Positions 1 through 5,803 of a stretch of 7,615 nucleotides of DNA are shown here, piece after piece (positions within the stretch are counted from its first letter, which is position 1; each line of letters opens with the position of its first letter). A program made the position numbers and the translations under genes. The DNA is from an uncultured Pseudorhodobacter sp. (GTDB taxonomy: Bacteria > Pseudomonadota > Alphaproteobacteria > Rhodobacterales > Rhodobacteraceae), in the NCBI GenBank assembly GCA_937910975.1, contig CALEMZ010000098.1, forward strand, positions 1-7,615. The letters run 5' to 3'. The notes beneath the pieces are model-generated. The model was not told the origin of the DNA, ran no database searches, and saw only the letters and a program-made list of their open reading frames with translations.

Positions 1-1
1 C

Positions 2-1699
2 AGCGATCTCGTCGCCGCTGTGATCGTCACGATCATGCTGATCCCGCAATCGCTGGCCTATGCACTGTTGGCTGGGCTGCCGGCACAGGTCGGGCTCTAC
101 GCCTCGATCCTGCCTTTGGTGATCTACGCCGTCTTTGGCACCTCGCGCACGCTGGCCGTGGGCCCTGTGGCTGTGGCCTCGCTGATGACCGCCGCCTCCG
201 TAGGCCAACTCGCAGCCCAAGGCACGCCTGAATATTACGGCGCGGCCATAGCGCTGGCCTTCTTGTCGGGGCTGATGCTGATGGCCATGGGCTTTTTGCG
301 GCTTGGCTTCATCGCAAACTTTCTCAGCCATCCGGTTATTTCCGGGTTTATCACTGCCTCTGGTCTGATCATCGCCGCGGGCCAAGTCCCGCATCTTCTG
401 GGTATCAAGGCCAGAGGCGAAACCCTGCCGGAACTGCTTCTTGCCATTTCTGAAAACCTCAGCAAAACCAATGTTTTCACGTTGATTTTGGGTGCTGGGG
501 CCGTGGGTTTCTTGTTTTGGTCGCGTAAGTACCTCAAAGACTGGCTTTTGGCCCGCGGCACCCCTCCAAGCCTTGCCACCGTGCTGACGCGGGCCGCCCC
601 AGTTGCAGCCGTTGTCATCACCACGCTGATCACATTTGCATTTGGCCTGAACGGCCACGGCGTGGCCGTCGTTGGCACCGTCCCACAAGGCCTGCCAACC
701 CCCACCCTGCCCCCGCTTGATCTTGGTCTTTGGACCGAGATTGCCGTACCCGCGCTGCTGATCGCCATCGTCGGTTATGTCGAAACCATCTCGGTTGCCC
801 AAACGCTTGCCGCCAAGCGCCGCCAGCGCATTGACCCGAACCAAGAGCTTGTGGCCCTTGGGGCCTGTAACGTCGGCTCTGCCATCTCCGGCGGTTTTCC
901 GGTGACGGGCGGGTTTTCCCGCTCGGTTGTCAACTTTGACGCCGGTGCGCAAACCCCCGCTGCCGGGGCCTTTACGGCGATAGGCATGGCGCTGGCCACC
1001 GTGTTCCTGACGCCGCTTTTGTTCTTTCTGCCCAAGGCCACGTTGGCGGCCACGATCATCCTCGCGGTCCTCACGCTGGTTGATTTTGGTGCCATCCGCC
1101 GCACCTTTGCCTATAGCCGCACCGACGGTGCCGCGATGATTGCCACGATCCTTGTCACCTTAGGCTTTGGTGTCGAGTCCGGCATTCTTGCAGGTGTTGC
1201 GCTGTCGCTCTTCTTGCATCTTTACCGCACGTCGCGGCCCCATGTTGCTATCGTGGGCCAAGTGCCAGGAACCGAGCATTTCCGCAACGTGGACCGTCAC
1301 GCCGTCATCACCGCGCCCGATGTGCTGACCATTCGGGTTGATGAAAGCCTGTATTTCCCGAACGCCCGCTTTCTGGAAGATTTCGTGCAGGACAAAATCG
1401 CCGCCAACCGCGCGATCCGTCACCTTGTTCTGATGTTCCCGGCGGTAAATGAGGTCGATAGCTCCGCCCTCGAAAGCCTGGAGGCGATCAACACGATGCT
1501 GCGGTCCTCGGACGTCACCTTGCATCTTTCTGAGGTCAAAGGCCCGGTGATGGACCGCCTGACCCGCAGCCATTTCATGCATGATCTGACGGGTCAGGTT
1601 TTCCTGACGCAATATGACGCGATGGTCCATCTGGCGCCGGGCCTCACGTCAAAGACACTTGCCGCGTGCCGCCGAGACACCATCCGTAGCACGCCGTGA
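2..1699 (+). CDS. SulP family inorganic anion transporter with STAS domain (N-terminus outside the window)
   Basis: This is a secondary anion transporter of the inner membrane; SulP members carry sulfate, bicarbonate or related anions, and the substrate cannot be read from this sequence. The frame is open from base 2. A GTG at base 20 exists, but the residues before it (SDLVAA) fit the family's conserved start of the membrane domain, so the gene is cut by the window edge, by perhaps 20-40 residues. Counting from that GTG, the hallmark IPQSLAYALLAGLP lies at 8-21. Multiple hydrophobic helices run to about 400, and the family signature GGFPVTGGFSRSVVNFDAG lies at 291-309. A cytoplasmic STAS domain spans about 430-540, with the typical VDSSALESLEAI at 479-490. 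The end is intact: TGA, followed 60 bp later by a hairpin terminator. The next gene is convergent, so this is the last or only gene of its operon. Family call is secure; substrate unknown. Confidence 0.93.
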   Translation, partial: SDLVAAVIVTIMLIPQSLAYALLAGLPAQVGLYASILPLVIYAVFGTSRTLAVGPVAVASLMTAASVGQLAAQGTPEYYGAAIALAFLSGLMLMAMGFLRLGFIANFLSHPVISGFITASGLIIAAGQVPHLLGIKARGETLPELLLAISENLSKTNVFTLILGAGAVGFLFWSRKYLKDWLLARGTPPSLATVLTRAAPVAAVVITTLITFAFGLNGHGVAVVGTVPQGLPTPTLPPLDLGLWTEIAVPALLIAIVGYVETISVAQTLAAKRRQRIDPNQELVALGACNVGSAISGGFPVTGGFSRSVVNFDAGAQTPAAGAFTAIGMALATVFLTPLLFFLPKATLAATIILAVLTLVDFGAIRRTFAYSRTDGAAMIATILVTLGFGVESGILAGVALSLFLHLYRTSRPHVAIVGQVPGTEHFRNVDRHAVITAPDVLTIRVDESLYFPNARFLEDFVQDKIAANRAIRHLVLMFPAVNEVDSSALESLEAINTMLRSSDVTLHLSEVKGPVMDRLTRSHFMHDLTGQVFLTQYDAMVHLAPGLTSKTLAACRRDTIRSTP

Positions 1700-1761
1700 T
1701 CGGGCAGCCCGTTACATATCCCCGACCGATAGCGGACCATAGTCAACCAACCGCCTAATAA

Positions 1762-1789
1762 AAAACGGCCCGGAAATCCGGGCCGTTTT
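1762..1789. terminator. Bidirectional intrinsic terminator between the SulP gene and tsf
   Basis: The core is a perfect inverted repeat, AACGGCCCGG / CCGGGCCGTT (1764-1773 and 1778-1787), with a four-base loop AAAT. Two more A-T pairs extend it to 12 bp. On the + strand it runs into TTTTC; on the - strand it runs into six T residues then ATTA. It therefore sits correctly to end both the SulP transcript and the rpsB-tsf transcript. The - strand side has the better U-tract, fitting the high flux expected from a ribosomal operon. Confidence 0.9.
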
Positions 1790-1808
1790 CTGTATCACAA
1801 AGAAAATA

Positions 1809-2705
1809 TCAGCCAGCCAGCGTCTTGGCCACTTCTGCTGCGAAGTCTTCTTCTTTTTTCTCGATGCCTTCGCCGACAGCCATGCGTACAAAGCCAATCA
1901 CTTCAATGCCCGCATCCTTGGCAGCTTGTGCCACGGTGATATCGGGGTTCATCACGAACTTCTGGCCCATCAGCGTGTTCTCTTCCAAGAACTTCTTCAT
2001 CCGGCCCGGAATGATGTTGTTTTCAATCACCGAGTCAGGCTTTGGCTTGGCCGAAGTAGCATTCTCTTCCAGTGCTTTCTGGGTCTGCACTGTGCGCTCA
2101 CGCTCGACCACAACCGGGTCCAGGTCTGCTTCCGACAGCGCCATTGGCGCGGTTGCGGCAATATGCATGGCAATCTGCTTTGCGATGCCGTTATCGGCAC
2201 CTTTCACAGCAACCAGCACACCGATTTTGCCCATACCATCAGCCGCAGCATTGTGCACATAGGCCGCAACGCTGTCACCTTCGATAACAGCCATCCGACG
2301 CAGCGAAAGCTTTTCGCCGATCACAGCCACAGCCGACATAATGGTGTCATCCACCGACTTGCCTGCAACCTGCGCTGCGGCCAGTTCTTCAACCGTTGAT
2401 GCGCCCAGAGCTGCTGCGGTGATCCCCGAAACCAACTTCTGGAAATCGGCATTCTTGGCCACAAAATCAGTTTCCGAGTTCACTTCGACAGCAACACCTT
2501 TGCCGCCCGAAACCAAAACTCCAACCAAGCCTTCCGCAGCAATGCGGTCAGCTTTCTTGGCAGCTTTAGCAAGGCCCTTTGTGCGCAGCCAGTCGATCGC
2601 GGCTTCCATATCGCCTTCGGTTTCGATCAGCGCTTTTTTCGCGTCCATCATCCCTGCGCCAGACATTTCGCGCAGTTCCTTCACCATTTGTGCGGTGATC
2701 GCCAT
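1809..2705 (-). CDS. tsf: Translation elongation factor Ts (EF-Ts)
   Basis: EF-Ts is the cytoplasmic guanine nucleotide exchange factor that strips GDP from EF-Tu so that EF-Tu can reload with GTP. The 298-residue product is close to the family's usual length (283 in E. coli). The N-terminal UBA-like helical domain covers about 1-55 (VKELREMSGAGMMDAKKAL at 8-26). The exchange motif SETDFVAKN lies at 77-85, so Asp80 and Phe81 match the E. coli residues that disrupt the EF-Tu nucleotide site. The core and dimerisation region follows, with an Ala/Lys/Pro linker near 217-224 and a final segment containing FVMNPDITVAQ. An ATG five codons upstream (2720) overlaps the Shine-Dalgarno AGGAGAG, so the start at 2705 is preferred. 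It is the second gene of the classic rpsB-tsf operon, 73 bp after rpsB, and ends at the shared terminator. Confidence 0.98.
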   Translation of the reverse strand: MAITAQMVKELREMSGAGMMDAKKALIETEGDMEAAIDWLRTKGLAKAAKKADRIAAEGLVGVLVSGGKGVAVEVNSETDFVAKNADFQKLVSGITAAALGASTVEELAAAQVAGKSVDDTIMSAVAVIGEKLSLRRMAVIEGDSVAAYVHNAAADGMGKIGVLVAVKGADNGIAKQIAMHIAATAPMALSEADLDPVVVERERTVQTQKALEENATSAKPKPDSVIENNIIPGRMKKFLEENTLMGQKFVMNPDITVAQAAKDAGIEVIGFVRMAVGEGIEKKEEDFAAEVAKTLAG

Positions 2706-2710
2706 GGTGG

Positions 2711-2717
2711 CTCTCCT
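2711..2717 (-). promoter_or_regulatory. tsf ribosome binding site, which fixes the start
   Basis: On the - strand the bases read AGGAGAG, followed by five bases (CCACC) and the ATG at 2705. The alternative in-frame ATG at 2720 is immediately next to this site and would leave it unused, so the shorter form starting MAITAQ is the correct one. Confidence 0.85.
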
Positions 2718-2733
2718 CATATCATGCAGATAT

Positions 2734-2758
2734 CCCGGCGGGGCTTACCCCCACCGGG
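2734..2758 (-). promoter_or_regulatory. Hairpin in the rpsB-tsf intergenic RNA
   Basis: CCCGG (2734-2738) pairs with CCGGG (2754-2758). After a single mismatch GGGG (2740-2743) pairs with CCCC (2749-2752), leaving a five-base loop. It lies between the rpsB stop and the tsf ribosome binding site. There is no U-tract on the - strand, so it is not a normal intrinsic terminator. It could be a processing or stabilising stem, or a weak attenuator that sets the S2 to EF-Ts ratio. The structure is seen; the role is inference. Confidence 0.45.
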
Positions 2759-2778
2759 TAACATTAAGACGACTGGTC

Positions 2779-3585
2779 TCAGGCTTCGGTCGGGATTTCA
2801 GCCGGAGCTTCAGCCGGAACTTCGACCGGGGCCTCAGCCACGACTTCTTCCACAGGCGCTTCTTCCAGCGAACCAAGGTCGATACCGGCAGCACCCATCT
2901 GGGCGGTCATGCCGTCCAGCGCAGCGCGGCTGATCAGGTCGCAGTAAAGCGCAATCGCGCGGGCCGCGTCGTCATTGCCCGGGATCACATAATCAACGCC
3001 CTTGGGCGAGCAGTTGGTGTCAACCACTGCCACAACCGGAATGCCCAACTTTTTGGCTTCCAGAATGGCCAGGTCTTCCTTGCCCACATCAATGATGAAG
3101 ATCAGGTCCGGGGTGCCGCCCATTTCACGGATACCGCCCAAGGAAGCCTGAAGCTTCGCTTGCTCACGTTCCATGCCAAGACGCTCTTTCTTGGTGAGGC
3201 CCTCGGCGCCATTGGCCAAAAGCTCATCAAACTGCTTGAGGCGCTGGATCGACTGGGAAACGGTTTTCCAGTTTGTCAGCGTGCCACCGAGCCAGCGGTG
3301 GTTCATGTAGAACTGCGCGGATTTCTCAGCAGCTTCGGCCACGGCCTTTTGTGCCTGGCGCTTGGTGCCGACGAACAAGATGCGGCCGCCCTTGGCAACC
3401 GTGTCGCGCACAACTTTCAACGCCTGGTCCAGCATCGGAACCGTTTGCGTCAAGTCAAGAATGTGAATGCCGTTGCGGTCGCCGTAGATGTACTCACCCA
3501 TCTTCGGGTTCCAACGTGCGGTCTGGTGACCGTAGTGAACGCCAGCTTCCAACAACTGACGCATGGTGAACTCAGGAAGAGCCAT
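2779..3585 (-). CDS. rpsB: 30S ribosomal protein S2
   Basis: S2 binds late on the small ribosomal subunit and is needed for S1 attachment. The product is 268 residues. The N-terminal family signature includes MRQLLEAGVHYGHQTARWNPKM at 8-29, continuing into the conserved YIYGDRNGIHILDL. The second signature starts at PDLIFIIDVGKE (159-170) and continues to VAVVDTNCSP. Conserved HRWLGGTLTNW lies at 96-106. Residues 241-268 form an acidic Glu/Ala/Pro/Val tail that is repetitive and absent from E. coli S2 (241 residues). The ATG at 3585 is preceded by AAGGA with six bases of spacing. It is the first gene of the rpsB-tsf operon. A -10/-35 pair about 135 bp upstream implies a leader of roughly 125 nt, a suitable place for the S2 feedback control known for rpsB-tsf in E. 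coli. Confidence 0.98.
   Translation of the reverse strand: MALPEFTMRQLLEAGVHYGHQTARWNPKMGEYIYGDRNGIHILDLTQTVPMLDQALKVVRDTVAKGGRILFVGTKRQAQKAVAEAAEKSAQFYMNHRWLGGTLTNWKTVSQSIQRLKQFDELLANGAEGLTKKERLGMEREQAKLQASLGGIREMGGTPDLIFIIDVGKEDLAILEAKKLGIPVVAVVDTNCSPKGVDYVIPGNDDAARAIALYCDLISRAALDGMTAQMGAAGIDLGSLEEAPVEEVVAEAPVEVPAEAPAEIPTEA
2785..2844. repeat. Degenerate 12-bp tandem repeat inside the rpsB 3' end
   Basis: About five 12-bp units are visible on the + strand. The clearest are TTCAGCCGGAGC (2797-2808), TTCAGCCGGAAC (2809-2820) and TTCGACCGGGGC (2821-2832). On the - strand they encode the four-residue periodicity EAPV / EVPA / EAPA / EIPT at the C-terminus of S2. Being a multiple of three, the unit can expand or contract without a frameshift. 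Confidence 0.75.
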
Positions 3586-3713
3586 GCCTTATCCTTTTCC
3601 GGTTTAATCCTCGGCAGGGCCGTCTTTAGAACATGCGTTCCAACCGGCGGACGTTACGGGATTTCTCCCCGCAAAGCCCAAGCCCCACCTGTGAAGTGCG
3701 CAGCCCTTACCGC
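3586..3713 (-). promoter_or_regulatory. Structured 5' leader of rpsB, candidate S2 autoregulatory element
   Basis: This stretch lies between the predicted transcription start and the rpsB ATG. On either strand it can form CGGG (3657-3660) paired with CCCG (3668-3671). It can also form a two-tier stem: GCCG (3619-3622) with CGGC (3645-3648), enclosing GAAC (3629-3632) with GTTC (3637-3640) around a four-base loop. The ribosome binding site AAGGA is at 3592-3596. S2 represses its own operon through the leader in E. coli; that this leader does so is inference from position and structure, since I cannot align it with known leaders. Confidence 0.4.
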
Positions 3714-3720
3714 GCCTCAA

Positions 3721-3750
3721 ATTAGATTGCAAGGCCCAGCAACTTCACAA
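3721..3750 (-). promoter_or_regulatory. Probable rpsB-tsf promoter
   Basis: On the - strand TTGTGA (complement of 3745-3750) and TCTAAT (complement of 3721-3726) are separated by 18 bp, giving a reasonable housekeeping-sigma promoter with transcription starting near 3713. It is the best -35/-10 pair I found upstream of rpsB. The -10 differs from TATAAT at one base and the -35 from TTGACA at two bases. Confidence 0.5.
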
Positions 3751-3786
3751 GCCGCTCAATCCATAAACTTCTGGCTTTATGACGCT

Positions 3787-3822
3787 ACTTTCATCGAAAA
3801 TGAAACTTTCATCGAAAATGAA
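3787..3822. repeat. Exact 18-bp tandem repeat of an inverted repeat, candidate operator for psuKG
   Basis: The unit ACTTTCATCGAAAATGAA occurs twice with no gap (3787-3804 and 3805-3822), and AC follows as the start of a third copy. Each unit together with the next base contains TTTCAT-CGAAA-ATGAAA, a 6-bp inverted repeat with a 5-bp spacer. The array begins 132 bp upstream of psuK and 37 bp upstream of the predicted rpsB -35. The repeated TTTC/GAAA words resemble operators of DeoR-family sugar and nucleoside regulators, which often bind tandem copies. Which gene it controls, and the regulator, are inferred; no regulator gene is in the window. Confidence 0.7.
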
Positions 3823-3875
3823 ACAGGCACGCCCTCTCACATCCTTGTAAAACACTTCTGCAAGAGGCATCCGAC

Positions 3876-3905
3876 ATGAGCCCCTTGCGGTGCCCTCAAA
3901 CATAA
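3876..3905 (+). CDS. Possible nine-codon upstream ORF in the psuK leader
   Basis: ATG at 3876 opens a short frame encoding MSPLRCPQT and stops at TAA 3903-3905, 13 bases before the psuK ATG. It is preceded by AGAGG with eight bases of spacing, a better ribosome binding site than anything directly in front of psuK. It is not in frame with psuK, so it is not an alternative start. It may be a leader peptide that delivers ribosomes to psuK by coupling, or chance. No known peptide is recognised. Confidence 0.25.
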   Translation: MSPLRCPQT

Positions 3906-3918
3906 GCGAAAAACCCTT

Positions 3919-4812
3919 ATGACCAAACCCGATATCCTTTGCATTGGCTCCGTCCTGTGGGATGTGATCGGCCGCTCACCTGCCGCCATGCGGCTTGGCT
4001 CTGACGTGCCGGGGCGCATCACGCGCCTGCCCGGCGGCGTGGCCCTCAATATAGCGATGACACTGCGGCGCTTTGGCCTCACACCGGTGCTGCTTTCCGC
4101 CGTGGGGCAAGATGCCGAAGGCGCCGAATTGGTGCAACGCTGCATCGATATGGGCCTCATTACTGATCATCTCTATCGCTCGGTAGATCTGCCTACCGAT
4201 GTCTATATGGCGATTGAGGGCGCGAACGGGCTGATCGCCGCCATCGCCGATGCACACTCGCTGGAGGCCGCAGGTGACCGCATCCTCGCTCCGCTTTCCG
4301 ATGGTCGTTTGGGCCGCCCCGATGCCGCCTTTTCCGGTCTCATTGCCCTCGATGGCAACTTGACGGAATCCCTGCTTGGCACCATCGCCATCTCACCGCT
4401 CTTTGCCGCCGCCGATTTGCGCGTCGCCCCCGCAAGTCCGGGCAAGGCCGAACGGCTGATGCCATTACTGCGCCACCCCAGCGCCACGCTCTATGTCAAC
4501 CTCGAAGAGGCGGGCATCTTGACCAAAGAACCCTGCAAAACCGCAGCTGAGGCCGCCGAAGCCATGCTCGCGCGCGGTGCTGCGCGCGTTTTGGTCACCA
4601 ATGGCGGCCAGCTTTGCGCTGAAGGCACCCAAGGGCAAGGCATCCTTACGGCAATGCCACCACAGGTGATGGTCACCCGCGTCACCGGCGCGGGTGATAC
4701 CTTCATGGCCGCCCATATTGTGGCCAGCCGCAAAGGCGCAGATCGCCAGACGGCGCTGACCCGTGCCATCACCGCCGCCGCCGACTACGTCTCAGGAGAG
4801 ATCGGAACATGA
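3919..4812 (+). CDS. psuK: Pseudouridine kinase (PfkB/ribokinase family)
   Basis: The product is a 297-residue cytoplasmic kinase that likely phosphorylates pseudouridine to pseudouridine 5'-phosphate with ATP. PfkB features are clear. The N-terminal strand and sugar-binding start ILCIGSVLWDVIGR lies at 6-19. The substrate-site motif LPGGVALNIA lies at 37-46. The metal/phosphate motif NLEE lies at 194-197. The C-terminal signature TGAGDTFMAAHI lies at 256-267, with Asp260 as the expected catalytic base. Fold alone does not give the substrate; the assignment rests on its 4-bp ATGA overlap with psuG, as in known psuKG pairs. The start ATG has only a weak purine run (GCGAAAAA) 6 to 13 bases upstream, so translation may be modest or coupled to the small ORF before it. 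If the neighbour were ignored, ribokinase or another sugar or nucleoside kinase would be the fallback call. Confidence 0.87.
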   Translation: MTKPDILCIGSVLWDVIGRSPAAMRLGSDVPGRITRLPGGVALNIAMTLRRFGLTPVLLSAVGQDAEGAELVQRCIDMGLITDHLYRSVDLPTDVYMAIEGANGLIAAIADAHSLEAAGDRILAPLSDGRLGRPDAAFSGLIALDGNLTESLLGTIAISPLFAAADLRVAPASPGKAERLMPLLRHPSATLYVNLEEAGILTKEPCKTAAEAAEAMLARGAARVLVTNGGQLCAEGTQGQGILTAMPPQVMVTRVTGAGDTFMAAHIVASRKGADRQTALTRAITAAADYVSGEIGT

Positions 4813-5735
4813 CCAACGCCCCCCTGTCGCTGCTGCCCGAAGTTTCCAGGGCACTCGCTGCGGGCCTGCCCGTCGTAGCACTGGAAAGCACCATCATTAC
4901 CCATGGTATGCCCTATCCGCAAAACGTGGAAATGGCGCAAACCGTGGAGCAAGATATTCGCGATGCAGGTGCCATCCCTGCTACCATAGCCGTGATGAGG
5001 GGCAAAATCTGCGTGGGCCTTTCCCCGGACCAGTTGCAAAGCCTCGCCCAAACGCCCAATGCCCGCAAACTGTCGCGCGCCGATATGGCCGCCTGCCTTG
5101 TGACCCTTGATACCGGGGCCACCACCGTAGCCGCGACCATGATTGCGGCCCATTTGGCCGGCATTGATGTCTTTGCCACCGGTGGTATCGGCGGCGTGCA
5201 TCGCGGCGCCGAGACCAGCTTTGATATTTCCGCCGACCTGCATGAGCTGGCCCAAACCGCCGTAACCGTGGTCGCCGCCGGGGCTAAAGCCATCCTCGAC
5301 ATTCCCAAAACGCTGGAAGTGCTGGAAACTCTCGGGGTGCCAGTCATCGCCTATGGCCAATCCGAATTTCCCGCCTTCTGGGCGCGCTCATCGGGTCTTA
5401 CCGCCCCGCTTCGCTTTGATACATCCTTTGAAATCGCCGCAGCCCATCTGATGCGCGCAAGGCTTGGCCTCAAGGGTGGCCAACTCGTCGCCAACCCGAT
5501 CCCCAGTGCCGCCGAAATCCCGCTGCCCCAGATCATGCCAATGATCGAACAAGCCCTTGCCGAGGCCGAAGCCCAAGGTATCAGTGCCAAATCCGTCACC
5601 CCTTTTCTTCTGGGCCGGATATTTGCGCTGACAGAAGGCCGGTCACTTGCCGCAAACATTGCACTTGTACGTAACAACGCAAGATTGGGCGCGGAAATCG
5701 CCGCCGAAATCGCAAAAGCCCGCAGCAAGACCTGA
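4809..5735 (+). CDS. psuG: Pseudouridine-5'-phosphate glycosidase
   Basis: PsuG splits the C-C glycosidic bond of pseudouridine 5'-phosphate, giving uracil and ribose 5-phosphate; it is a cytoplasmic, metal-dependent enzyme. The 308-residue product matches the family's length (312 in E. coli) from end to end. Visible motifs are VALESTIITHGMPYPQN (23-39, Glu26), ATGGIGGVHRGAETSFDIS (123-141), ADLHEL (142-147, Asp143) and AGAKAILD (157-164, Lys160). The C-terminal VTPFLLGRIFALTEGRSL (263-280) and ANIALVRNNA follow. Glu26, Asp143 and Lys160 line up with the E. coli Glu31, Asp149 and Lys166 as I recall them; the lysine forms the Schiff base with the opened ribose. The start ATG overlaps the psuK stop, so the two are translationally coupled. 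No PsuT-like transporter is beside it, and no terminator is evident before the next gene. Confidence 0.97.
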   Translation: MTNAPLSLLPEVSRALAAGLPVVALESTIITHGMPYPQNVEMAQTVEQDIRDAGAIPATIAVMRGKICVGLSPDQLQSLAQTPNARKLSRADMAACLVTLDTGATTVAATMIAAHLAGIDVFATGGIGGVHRGAETSFDISADLHELAQTAVTVVAAGAKAILDIPKTLEVLETLGVPVIAYGQSEFPAFWARSSGLTAPLRFDTSFEIAAAHLMRARLGLKGGQLVANPIPSAAEIPLPQIMPMIEQALAEAEAQGISAKSVTPFLLGRIFALTEGRSLAANIALVRNNARLGAEIAAEIAKARSKT

Positions 5736-5752
5736 AAAGCCGCGCTTTACCA

Positions 5753-5780
5753 TTGTAGTTGCCCGCATCGGTCCCTAAAT
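5753..5780 (+). promoter_or_regulatory. Possible promoter for the DUF502 gene
   Basis: TTGTAG (5753-5758) and CTAAAT (5775-5780) are separated by 16 bp, in the 68-bp gap after psuG. Transcription would begin near 5787, leaving a short leader with the ribosome binding site. The match is moderate and the gene could also be read through from psuKG. Confidence 0.35.
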
Positions 5781-5803
5781 TGCCCGCGTCCAGAGGGTCC
5801 GGT

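Noticed and set aside
20..22. GTG as the start codon of the SulP gene
   Set aside because: The frame stays open to the window edge and the six residues before it continue the conserved family sequence, so the real start lies outside.
3845..3865. Imperfect palindrome CTTG...CAAG in the psuK leader
   Set aside because: Only the outer four bases pair well, and the spacer of about 13 bases makes it indistinguishable from chance.
2341..3879. A 512-codon open frame on the + strand across tsf, rpsB and the intergenic region
   Set aside because: It is antisense to two unmistakable genes, starts inside tsf, shows no domain, and reads through the tandem repeat (giving FIENETFIENET). Long antisense frames are expected in G+C-rich DNA.
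3825..3918. A + strand promoter just upstream of psuK
   Set aside because: TTGTAA at 3845-3850 is a fair -35, but no acceptable -10 lies 16-18 bp downstream; no other pair in 3700-3918 is convincing on the + strand.
5759..5761. TTG as the start of the DUF502 gene
   Set aside because: It would overlap the possible promoter and lacks a ribosome binding site, whereas the ATG at 5804 has AGAGG at good spacing.
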